This document shows positions 17,004 to 24,428 of a stretch of DNA of 64,000 bases, piece by piece. Origin of the DNA: Flavobacteriales bacterium (lineage in GTDB: Bacteria > Bacteroidota > Bacteroidia > Flavobacteriales_F > PHOS-HE28); contig JADJCX010000033.1 in NCBI GenBank assembly GCA_016703005.1, forward strand, positions 248,001 through 312,000, in the 5' to 3' direction. A model generated the notes under the pieces. The model was not told the origin of the DNA, made no database searches, and saw nothing but the letters and a program-made list of their open reading frames with translations. The translations under genes and the position numbers were made by a program. Each line of letters starts with the position of its first letter. The first letter of the stretch is position 1.

Positions 17004-19427
17004 CTAGTCAGAACCCATGCTCACCTCCACTTTCTCCTCCTCTTTCTTGGCGCCTTTCAGTTCGGTGGAAGCATCGATACCGCTGAGCACTTCTAGGTTG
17101 ATACCGTCGCTAAGGCCGGTTTTGATGTAGGTCTTCTTCCACGCTTCGTCGCCTTTGCCCTCGGCGTTCTTCACGTGCACGAAAGCGCTGTCGCCCTTGG
17201 TGTTGAACGTTACGATGCTCTCGGGTACGGTGAGCACGCTGTCCTTGCGGTCGAGGACGATATCGGCGTTGGCGCTGTAACCGCTGCGCAGAGTCTCGCC
17301 CTCCTTCAATTTCACCGCAGCGCGGATCTCGAACTGGATGGCGCCGTTATCCTCCACGCCCTTGGGTGCGATGTATTCCAATTCCGCATCCCATTTGGCG
17401 TTCTCGATGGCTCCGATGGTAAGCACTACAGGCATCAGCAGCTTAACTTTTCCTACTTCGCTCTCATCCACTTTTCCTTGGAAGATCAGATCGCCCATGT
17501 CGGCGATCGCAGCTATCGTGGTCCCCTCGTTGAAGTTGTTGCGCTCGATCACACTGTTGCCCTCTTTCACTGGCACGTCCAGGATCATCCCATCAATGGT
17601 GGATCGCACCACCGTGTTGCCGGCGCTTTTGTTGCTGATGCCATCACGCACCACTTTCAGCGCTTCTTCTGCGGCGCTCAGTTCCTGTTTGGCGTTCTTC
17701 AGGGCCATGTCGAACCCCTGCATCTCGGCCGCGCTGATCACGCCTTTGTCGGCGAGCGGCTTATTGCGATCGTAGTTCAGTTGCGCGTTCTGCACGCCGA
17801 TGCCCGCCCCGTTCACGCGCTGTTCCGCACTGCTCAATTGCATCATGTCGGGCACGATCTGGATCTTCGCCAAGGGGTCTCCCTTCTGCACTTGATCGCC
17901 GGCCTCCACGTACAGTTCACGGATGATGCCGCTCACCACCGGCTTGATCAGGATCTCCTTGCGCGGCACGATGCTGCCGTTGGCAACGGTCTTCTTGACC
18001 ACGTTGTTCTTCTTCGCTTTCTCCGTTGCGAATTCATCGGGTTTGCTGGCGCTCTTCTGGTAGAGGAACACCATGGTCCAGATGAAGAGTGCACCGAGGC
18101 CGATGAGAAGGAGATACTTGAGGATGCGTTTCATTTTCCGTTTTTGGTTTCGTTGGGTCGCGAGATCTCGCGCCCTTACTCTGCTCTTAATGCGTCCACC
18201 GCTTTTATGGCCAGGCGCGCGGCGTGCAGGTAAAAGGCCCGCGACAAGTCCGCTGACGATGAGCACGATGAAGGCGATGATGGCGACGCTGATGTCAACG
18301 CCAGGGTTCTTGAGGAAATCGCTGCCTTCGCCGATGGCTACCCGAACCGCCTCCAGAACCCCCACACCGGCCAGCAGACCGAAGTAGCCCGCGATGAGGA
18401 TGAGGGTAAGGGCTTCGTGCACGATCTGCCCGGTGATGTTCCGCGGTGTGGCGCCGATGCTGCGTCGGATGCCGATCTCTTTCGTGCGTTCCTTGATGCT
18501 CACCAGCATGATGTTGCCGATGCCGATGGCCCCGGCGATGAGCGAGAAGATCCCCACGATCCAACTGATGGCCGAGATCGCGATGAACAACATGGACATC
18601 ATGGTGTAGATCTCCTGCAGGTTGAAACTGCCGAACGCACTTTCGTCCGTGGGGTCCACTTTGTGTTTGCGCGCCATCAGCGCCTTTATGTCCTTCTCCA
18701 CCCGCGACACTTCAACGCCGGGTTCGGCGATGATGCTGAACCAATGCACTTGGTTGAGGCTGTTGAACGCTTTTTGGAAGGTCGTGAACGGCACGTAGAT
18801 CTTGGCCTCGGCGTTGTCGCCCATTTGCGCGCTGCTCTTCTTCTGGGTAGTGCCCACCACCATGAAGTACACGCCGTTGATGCGGATATACTTGCCAATG
18901 GGTTCTTCCTTCTCGAACAGTAGATCCACCGCCTGCTTGCCGATCACGCACACTTTGCGCTCGTCGTTCAGGTCCTGCTGGTTCAGGAACCTGCCTTGCA
19001 CAATGCTGACGGCTTCCACCTGAAGCACCTCTGGCTCAGCACCGTAGATGGAGAACGCGGCTGTCTTGTTCTTGTAGTTCACATTGTTGCCGCCTTGCCA
19101 ACCACCCAATTGCAATTGCGGCGAGCACACTTCGATGCCCGGCACCCGGTCCCGGATCAGTTGGATGTCCTCGTTGTCGAACAGGAATCGTCGCCCGCGT
19201 TGGAAACCTTGGTAAGGCTTGGTCGTGGGCATGGTCCAGATGAACGCGCAGTTCGTGGCGAAGCCATCGAAACCACCGAGCACGGCATTCTTCAAACCAT
19301 TGCCCATACCGAGCATGACCACCAGCATGAAGATGCCCCAGGCCACGCCGAGCATCGTGAGGAAGCTGCGCAGCTTGTTGCGGCGCAACGTCATCAATAC
19401 CTCGTTCCAGCGGTCGCGATCGAACAT
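17004..19427 (-). CDS. MacB-type permease fused in frame to a MacA/HlyD-type adaptor
   Basis: As sequenced, one 807-residue frame. Residues 1-413 are a MacB-like ABC permease: N-terminal helix after MTLRRNKLRSFLTMLG, a periplasmic domain, three C-terminal helices and the cytoplasmic motif IKERTKEIGIRRSIGATP. Residues ~432-807 are a membrane-fusion adaptor with an N-terminal helix (MKRILKYLLLIGLG), lipoyl-type halves around a coiled coil and a beta-barrel. The usual permease ending is present one frame away: removing one base near 18211-18222 gives ...KAVDALRAE and a stop at 18176. The adaptor would then start at 18134. So this is probably two genes joined by an indel, although the fusion is topologically possible. 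Last genes of an efflux operon with the ATPase at 20667. Confidence 0.85.
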   Translation of the reverse strand: MFDRDRWNEVLMTLRRNKLRSFLTMLGVAWGIFMLVVMLGMGNGLKNAVLGGFDGFATNCAFIWTMPTTKPYQGFQRGRRFLFDNEDIQLIRDRVPGIEVCSPQLQLGGWQGGNNVNYKNKTAAFSIYGAEPEVLQVEAVSIVQGRFLNQQDLNDERKVCVIGKQAVDLLFEKEEPIGKYIRINGVYFMVVGTTQKKSSAQMGDNAEAKIYVPFTTFQKAFNSLNQVHWFSIIAEPGVEVSRVEKDIKALMARKHKVDPTDESAFGSFNLQEIYTMMSMLFIAISAISWIVGIFSLIAGAIGIGNIMLVSIKERTKEIGIRRSIGATPRNITGQIVHEALTLILIAGYFGLLAGVGVLEAVRVAIGEGSDFLKNPGVDISVAIIAFIVLIVSGLVAGLLPARRAPGHKSGGRIKSRVRARDLATQRNQKRKMKRILKYLLLIGLGALFIWTMVFLYQKSASKPDEFATEKAKKNNVVKKTVANGSIVPRKEILIKPVVSGIIRELYVEAGDQVQKGDPLAKIQIVPDMMQLSSAEQRVNGAGIGVQNAQLNYDRNKPLADKGVISAAEMQGFDMALKNAKQELSAAEEALKVVRDGISNKSAGNTVVRSTIDGMILDVPVKEGNSVIERNNFNEGTTIAAIADMGDLIFQGKVDESEVGKVKLLMPVVLTIGAIENAKWDAELEYIAPKGVEDNGAIQFEIRAAVKLKEGETLRSGYSANADIVLDRKDSVLTVPESIVTFNTKGDSAFVHVKNAEGKGDEAWKKTYIKTGLSDGINLEVLSGIDASTELKGAKKEEEKVEVSMGSD

Positions 19428-19430
19428 GGC

Positions 19431-20677
19431 TTATTCGTCCCTTAGTGCTTCAATGGGTCGTATTGCGGCAGCCCTGCGTGCAGGGAAATAACCGGCCAAA
19501 GCTCCGGCAACCAACATGGCGAAGAGTGCCCACAAGGCCACGCCAAGATCGATCGTCGGGTTCCGGAACATGGCACTGCCGGGGATCACGCTCGCCAGAC
19601 CTTCCAGCAGGAACACGCCCAGAGCCAGACCCAAGTATCCGAAGAGGGCGGTCACGAAAACAGCTTCCAACAGGATCTGGCCGATCACGTTCGCCGGTGT
19701 GGCGCCCAAGGCTTTGCGTATGCCGATCTCACGCGTGCGGTCCTTCACCACGATGAGCATGATGTTGCCGATGCCCACGATGCCAGCCACCAGACTACCG
19801 ATGCCGATGAACCAGATGAAGGCCGAGATCCCACCGAAGACTCCATTGAAGGTGGAGACGTTCTCCACGTTGTTCTCCAGCCACAGCGCACGTTCGTCCG
19901 TCGGGTCGAAATTGTGCAAGCGCGCCAGCGTATGCCGGGCGCGTTGCTCGGCCATCTCCGATCCCGGCAATGTGGCATCGGAAAAGCTGAACATGATCTG
20001 GTCCACGTCGCGTTGCGCATTGAAGACGCGCTGCGCCGCGCTGAGCGGGATGAAAACCGGGCTGCGTTGCATCATGCCCCCTTCGCCTTCGTTCTCGAAC
20101 CGGTAAAGCCCGACCACCTGGAAAGGGATGCCGTTCACGTTGACCCACTTGTCCATGGGATCTTCGTCCTTGAAGAGTTCCTTGCGCGCATCTTCGGCAA
20201 TGGTGATCACCTTCCGCACCTGCGCCTCGTCCACTTCGTTGATGAAACGCCCGCGTTCAATGACCTGCTTTTGCAGTTGCTGCTGTTCGCTCACCACACC
20301 ATTGATGTTGTAGCTGCCGAAGTTGTTGCCGTATTGCAACTGGCTGTTCCCCGCCACACCCTGTAGCTCCCGCTGATATTCTGCAACCCGGGGATGCTGT
20401 TCCGCAGTGCTTCCACGTCCTCTTCGTTCAATCGGATCTCGCGGTTGGCCGGCAGCCCGTTCCACACCTTGCTCGTTTCGTTACCCCAGATACTGATGCT
20501 GTTCTCCGCCGTGTTGCGGAAGTTGTGGGCGAAACCATTCCGTAGGCCCGCGCCCAACCCCAATAGGAGAACGAGCATGAAGATGCCCCAGAACACGGCG
20601 AAGCCCGTGAGTACCGTGCGCAGCTTGTTCTTGCCGATGCTTTGGAAGATCTCGCCCCATTTCTCCTTATCGAACAT
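19431..20677 (-). pseudogene. MacB-type ABC permease broken by a frameshift
   Basis: Homologous to the permease just downstream. The 5' part (from 20677) encodes MFDKEKWGEIFQSIGKNKLR, the first helix and the start of the periplasmic domain. The remainder, in another frame, holds the periplasmic domain, three C-terminal helices and the motif VKDRTREIGIRKALGATP, ending PARRAAAIRPIEALRDE. The frames can be joined near 20369-20371 by adding one base to a GGG run, which gives QNISGELQGVAGNSQLQYG. It overlaps the ATPase gene by 11 bases and ends 3 bases before the next permease. With the frameshift corrected it would be a normal 415-residue partner in a two-permease MacB-like exporter. Confidence 0.85.
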
Positions 20678-21371
20678 CGGCGACGAGTGTTGCGGGATCC
20701 ATGTACGCGTTCTCGATCAGGCCGTCCTTCAGGTAAATGACCCGTTGGCTGGCGGCGGCCACCGAGCGCTCGTGCGTTACGATCACTACGGTCATACCCA
20801 AGTCACGATTCACGCTCTTCAACAATTCCACCACCTCATGACTTGTCTGGCTGTCCAAAGCGCCGGTAGGTTCATCGGCAAGGATGATCTTCGGGGAGCT
20901 CACCAACGCACGGGCAATGGCCACGCGCTGCTTTTGTCCACCGCTCAGCTCATTCGGCATATGCGTGGCCCAGTCCTTCAGTCCAACGTTCTCGAGCATC
21001 GCCATCGCTTGCTCATTGCGCTTTTTGCGGCTCACACCTTGGTAGTACAATGGAAGCGCCACGTTTTCCAGTGCGTTCTTGAAGCTGATGAGGTTGAAGC
21101 TCTGGAAGATGAAACCGATGTACTTGCTCCGCAACCCTGCGTTCTCCGTTTCGCTCTGGCCTTTGATCAGTACGTTGTCCAGCCGGTACTCACCGCTGTC
21201 GTACTCGTCCAGGATGCCGATGATGTTCAGAAGCGTGCTTTTCCCGCTTCCGCTCTGGCCCATGATGCTCACCAACTCCCCCTTCCCGATATGCAGGTCG
21301 ATGCCCTTGAGCACCTGAAGAACGTTGTTGCCGGTGAGGTAGGCTTTGCGTATGGCTTTGAGTTCGAGCAT
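20667..21371 (-). CDS. ABC transporter ATP-binding protein (MacB/LolD type)
   Basis: A 234-residue cytoplasmic ATPase. Walker A is GQSGSGKST at residues 38-46, the signature ELSGGQKQR at 141-149, Walker B IILADEP at 162-168 and the switch His200 (VIVTH). This short stand-alone form powers mechanotransmission exporters such as MacB and LolCDE. It is the first gene of a minus-strand set: ATPase, permease, permease, adaptor. The set likely exports a compound or peptide through an outer-membrane channel encoded elsewhere. It overlaps the first permease by 11 bases. Confidence 0.95.
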   Translation of the reverse strand: MLELKAIRKAYLTGNNVLQVLKGIDLHIGKGELVSIMGQSGSGKSTLLNIIGILDEYDSGEYRLDNVLIKGQSETENAGLRSKYIGFIFQSFNLISFKNALENVALPLYYQGVSRKKRNEQAMAMLENVGLKDWATHMPNELSGGQKQRVAIARALVSSPKIILADEPTGALDSQTSHEVVELLKSVNRDLGMTVVIVTHERSVAAASQRVIYLKDGLIENAYMDPATLVADVR

Positions 21372-21377
21372 GCACTG

Positions 21378-21403
21378 TCATCCTGAGCCCGTCGAAGGAT
21401 GAT
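21378..21403. repeat. Short palindromic interspersed element
   Basis: TCATCCT and AGGATGA arms (7 bp) flank GAGCCCGTCGA just upstream of the ABC ATPase start. Its translation on the minus strand (SSFDGLRMT) is a familiar false peptide from a dispersed repeat seen in many bacterial genomes. Only one copy was seen in this window. Confidence 0.5.
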
Positions 21404-21502
21404 ACCCGCGAGCGTTCGGACGGCCTCGAAAGTACCGGCAGCCCCGTGCCCAACGGTTGGCCTTACACGAGCGGTTGGGTGGTGGGGAGGAGCGGGGTGT
21501 GT

Positions 21503-21901
21503 TCAACCAACGAGGTCCCAAACAGTATGCTTCTTCGGTGGAGCGAACGAAAGCAAGGCTGCGCAAGGGATCCCGACATACGGGGCCGCGGTGAGCAGTC
21601 CTAGCCAATGTTTGTATCCGGCATGGCGCAGCCGATGTACGCTGTTCCAGACCAGTCCTGAGAAGAAGGCGAACGTGCCGAGGCAAATGATGAACGGCAT
21701 GGATCCGTTCATCCACGGTTGAACGAGCACGAACGGGTTCAACCACGCCATGGCGATCGTATCGACAGCGATGCCCGGGACCAAGGCCATGGTGATCAGT
21801 TCGAGCAACGCTTTGCCCACGGCAAGCAATGCGATGTTCCGCTGATAGGTGAGCCGGTCCGTGCATCCATCGCAGTGCATGAGTCTGCTGAAGGTGTTCA
21901 T
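21503..21901 (-). CDS. Small membrane protein of unknown function
   Basis: 132 residues with about three to four hydrophobic helices (NIALLAVGKALLELITMALV, MPFIICLGTFAFFSGLVW, WLGLLTAAPYVGIPCAAL). A Cys pair sits near the N-terminus (MHCDGCTDR). I do not recognise the family. Its start overlaps the stop of the epimerase gene as ATGA, so it is the last gene of that operon. Function unknown. Confidence 0.7.
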   Translation of the reverse strand: MNTFSRLMHCDGCTDRLTYQRNIALLAVGKALLELITMALVPGIAVDTIAMAWLNPFVLVQPWMNGSMPFIICLGTFAFFSGLVWNSVHRLRHAGYKHWLGLLTAAPYVGIPCAALLSFAPPKKHTVWDLVG

Positions 21902-22839
21902 GTTCTTGGGTGTTGTGCACGCAGAGCGAATAGTGCATCAAGCGCGCTGGTGATGTGGGAATGCTTGAATGAGTAGCCAAGTTGAAGCGCTCGTGTCGGC
22001 ACCACACGGCGGCTCTTGAGCACCAGTTCGGTTTCGGTGCGAAGGAAGAAGGCGCCGATGCCGAGCATCCATTCCGGGATGTTGAATGCTATGATGGGTT
22101 TGAGCCGATCGCGCAGAGCCCGCATCAGGTCGCCCTCAGGTAGCGGGTTGGGCGCGGCAAGGTTGATGATGCCTTCCACAGCTGGGGTATCCATGAGCCA
22201 TTGGAAGAAACCACTGACATCCGCCTCATGCACCCAGCTCACAAATTGGTTTCCGCTACCGTGGTGACCACCTAAGCCCACGCGCACCAGATCCGCGAAG
22301 CGCGGGAAGGCACCACCACCGTTGCTGAACACCATCGCGCAACGCACCGCGACTTGTCGCACGCCTTCTCGTTCGTGACGGAAGAATTCCTTCTCCCACG
22401 CCAACACAACTCGCGGGCTGAAGTCGCTGCCGAGTTCGCCAGTGCCTTCATCCATGGGACGGTCTTCGGCGTGGCGGTAGACGGTAGCACTGCTCAGGTT
22501 GATCCATAGTGCGGGTGCTTTGGCGCATCGTGCTATGGCTTCCCCCAGCACGCGTGTTGCATCCACTCGACTGTTCAGGATGAGGTCCTTGTTGCGCTGC
22601 GTATATCGGCAGTCCACACTGCGGCCAGCGAGGTTGATGAGCACATCGGCTTTTTCAAGTTCCGCAGACCAGGCACCGGTCGTTCGGCCATCCCAGCGCA
22701 CCATACGCGCTTTCGGGTTCTGGTGCACTTCGGCTCGGCGCGTCAGCACAACCACGTCATAACCCTGCCCGATGAAGTGGTTCTGTAGGATGCAGCCCAT
22801 GGTACCGGTGCCGCCTGCGAGGATGACTTTGGTTTTCAT
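21898..22839 (-). CDS. TIGR01777 family epimerase (SDR39U1-like)
   Basis: A 313-residue short-chain dehydrogenase-fold protein. The nucleotide-binding motif GGTGTMG is at residues 9-15 (ILAGGTGTMGCIL). LINLAGRSVDCRYT, SSATVYRH and the C-terminal domain MLGIGAFFLRTETELVLKSR are typical of TIGR01777 proteins. They probably bind NADP(H), but the physiological reaction is unknown. The start MKTKVILAGG at 22839 is preferred; the long frame above it is out-of-frame neighbour sequence. It lies 23 bases after the 151-residue membrane protein and overlaps the next gene by ATGA. Confidence 0.92.
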   Translation of the reverse strand: MKTKVILAGGTGTMGCILQNHFIGQGYDVVVLTRRAEVHQNPKARMVRWDGRTTGAWSAELEKADVLINLAGRSVDCRYTQRNKDLILNSRVDATRVLGEAIARCAKAPALWINLSSATVYRHAEDRPMDEGTGELGSDFSPRVVLAWEKEFFRHEREGVRQVAVRCAMVFSNGGGAFPRFADLVRVGLGGHHGSGNQFVSWVHEADVSGFFQWLMDTPAVEGIINLAAPNPLPEGDLMRALRDRLKPIIAFNIPEWMLGIGAFFLRTETELVLKSRRVVPTRALQLGYSFKHSHITSALDALFALRAQHPRT

Positions 22840-22862
22840 GGCAGTTGTGTTGTCCGGAATGC

Positions 22863-23318
22863 TCAACGCACAGGCGCGACCACCACAGGTATCGGAGGTG
22901 TGAGCATCGCATTCTGGCGGGCCTTCTTCCGGCCACGGAAGAAGAGGTACAGGTTCAGGAAGAGCATCACGCCGAGATATATGGCGAAGCCGCCAAGCTT
23001 GCGCGCTAAGACTTCCACCACTTCTTGGTTGGTGTCGAGTGCATCTCGGTAGCGTGTGATCTCCCCAGCCGCGTTCGCAGTATAGTGCACCAGTTCGCCC
23101 TGGTCGATCCTCAATATCAGCAGTGCGAAGCCCATGTTCAAGAGGTAGAAGCCCACCTCGAACAGTTTGTTGGTGGCGTTGGCAATGTCCTCCTTGCCCT
23201 TGAAGATGTCGAGCATGAAGGTGCGCCCGTTGGTGAAGAGCGTGCGGGCCACGTAGAAGGTGAGCCCTAGCGCTACGGGCAGGTAGATGATGTACGCGAG
23301 AATGATTTTGGTTTCCAT
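22863..23318 (-). CDS. Small integral membrane protein, paralogue of its upstream neighbour
   Basis: 151 residues with an N-terminal helix (IILAYIIYLPVALGLTFYVA), the motif LFTNGRTFMLDIFKGKEDIANATNKL, a second helix (GFYLLNMGFALLIL) and a third near the C-terminus. It aligns with the 133-residue protein encoded immediately upstream: R-x-(F/W)-ML-(D/R)-IF then A-(T/V)-N-(K/N). The two arose by tandem duplication. Function unknown. Part of the GbsR-linked operon, 12 bases after its paralogue. Confidence 0.75.
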   Translation of the reverse strand: METKIILAYIIYLPVALGLTFYVARTLFTNGRTFMLDIFKGKEDIANATNKLFEVGFYLLNMGFALLILRIDQGELVHYTANAAGEITRYRDALDTNQEVVEVLARKLGGFAIYLGVMLFLNLYLFFRGRKKARQNAMLTPPIPVVVAPVR

Positions 23319-23330
23319 GACGGTCGGTTT

Positions 23331-23732
23331 TTAGTTGTTCGTTGTGTGTTGGTCTGCAGGCACGAAGCCGCCGGTGAGTCGTGCTTTCGAGTGCTTCATA
23401 TTGCTCCAGAGCAGGAGGGTGCCGATGTTCGTGTAGTGCAATGCGGCAAGGATGAAAAGGATGAGGGCGATGTGGTTGCTCAACGTCCCAAGCATCTGCG
23501 GCACGCTGGTCACCGCCTCCCACCGGCCCACCACCAATGCGATATAGCCGGCGTTCACCACGTAACAGCCCGCGAGCAGCACGTTGTTCACGGCATCCAC
23601 GAAAGCGGCGTCATCGTGGAAGATCCTCAGCATCCAGATCCTGCCGTGCCGGTGGCACACCTGCGCCACGTACACCGCGACCCCCACCATGGCGGGGAAG
23701 AAGAGCAGGTAGGAGAGGAGGTTGAAGTTCAT
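23331..23732 (-). CDS. Small integral membrane protein, first gene of the epimerase operon
   Basis: 133 residues with helices at about 5-25, 48-68 and 85-110, and the conserved loop HGRIWMLRIFHDDAAFVDAVNNV shared with its downstream paralogue. Function unknown. The start codon is 47 bases downstream of the gbsR terminator, so this gene likely begins a separate transcript. ACGTTTGAA, close to the -7 element of gbsR, ends 12 bases before the ATG. Confidence 0.75.
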   Translation of the reverse strand: MNFNLLSYLLFFPAMVGVAVYVAQVCHRHGRIWMLRIFHDDAAFVDAVNNVLLAGCYVVNAGYIALVVGRWEAVTSVPQMLGTLSNHIALILFILAALHYTNIGTLLLWSNMKHSKARLTGGFVPADQHTTNN

Positions 23733-23779
23733 AACCCTGTATGATTCAAACGTTCAGGAAGAAATGAAATATAGCGGCC

Positions 23780-23828
23780 AAAAAAAAGGCACACCTGTTC
23801 CGATCCATGTGGAACGGAACAAGTGTGC
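23780..23828 (-). terminator. Intrinsic terminator of the gbsR-type gene
   Basis: Reading the minus strand, a 14-bp stem GCACACTTGTTCCG/CGGAACAGGTGTGC with one U-G wobble and an 11-base loop is followed by C and eight Ts. The wobble pairs only on the minus strand, which fixes the direction. It starts 15 bases after the gbsR-like stop. Confidence 0.9.
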
Positions 23829-23843
23829 TATTGCGTGGCGTTG

Positions 23844-24344
23844 TCATTTCAGCAGGGTGCTGGCCGCCTTCACGAACCACTGGACATCCCTTCGGGTGCT
23901 GTGGTCCAGGAGTGTATCCAATCGGGTGGTAAGGTCGTGCAGATCGTGGGTCATTTTGCGGAAGCTCTTCGCTTCAGGCGTTGCGCCGGGTACGTCCTCC
24001 AACTGGTCGAGCAGGCGCACCAGTGGCTCCAGCTCGCGCTTCTTGCGCTCGCGGGTTATGTGCGTGGCGACTTTCCAAACATCCTTCTCCGCTTCGAAGA
24101 ACTCCTTGCGTTCCCCAACCTTCATGGCCCGGCGAACGAGGCTCCAATCGATCAGCGCGCGCAGGTTCATGTTCGCATTCCCGCGGCTCACGTTCAACTG
24201 CTCCATCACATCCTCGGTGCAAAGTGGTTCATGGCTGATGAGCAACAGCGCATGCACTTGGGCCATTGTGCGATTGATGCCCCACGCACTGCCGAAGGTG
24301 CCCCAAGCTTGTATGAATTGTTCGCGTGCTTCTTTCAGGTCCAT
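23844..24344 (-). CDS. GbsR/MarR-family transcriptional regulator
   Basis: A 166-residue cytoplasmic winged-helix regulator. The helix-turn-helix covers about residues 35-75 (MEQLNVSRGNANMNLRALIDWSLVRR), followed by the wing (GERKEFFEAEKDVWKV) and a C-terminal dimerisation helix. The N-terminal WGTFGSAWGINRTMAQVHALL is characteristic of GbsR-type proteins, which in other bacteria control osmolyte or envelope genes. It has its own promoter and a strong terminator. The operon it may control lies directly downstream. Confidence 0.9.
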   Translation of the reverse strand: MDLKEAREQFIQAWGTFGSAWGINRTMAQVHALLLISHEPLCTEDVMEQLNVSRGNANMNLRALIDWSLVRRAMKVGERKEFFEAEKDVWKVATHITRERKKRELEPLVRLLDQLEDVPGATPEAKSFRKMTHDLHDLTTRLDTLLDHSTRRDVQWFVKAASTLLK

Positions 24345-24363
24345 GGTGTGTGACTTGCGGGTT

Positions 24364-24394
24364 CAAACGTAAGCCGTAGTCACGAAAGTTCCAA
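24364..24394 (-). promoter_or_regulatory. Bacteroidota-type promoter for the gbsR-type gene
   Basis: On the minus strand TTG is followed by 20 bases and then TACGTTTG, matching TTG-N19/20-TANNTTTG. The -7 element ends 19 bases before the ATG, predicting a leader of roughly 13 bases. Confidence 0.65.
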
Positions 24395-24428
24395 TTATAA
24401 ATGAAAGTAAGTTTTCAACCGACCTGGA

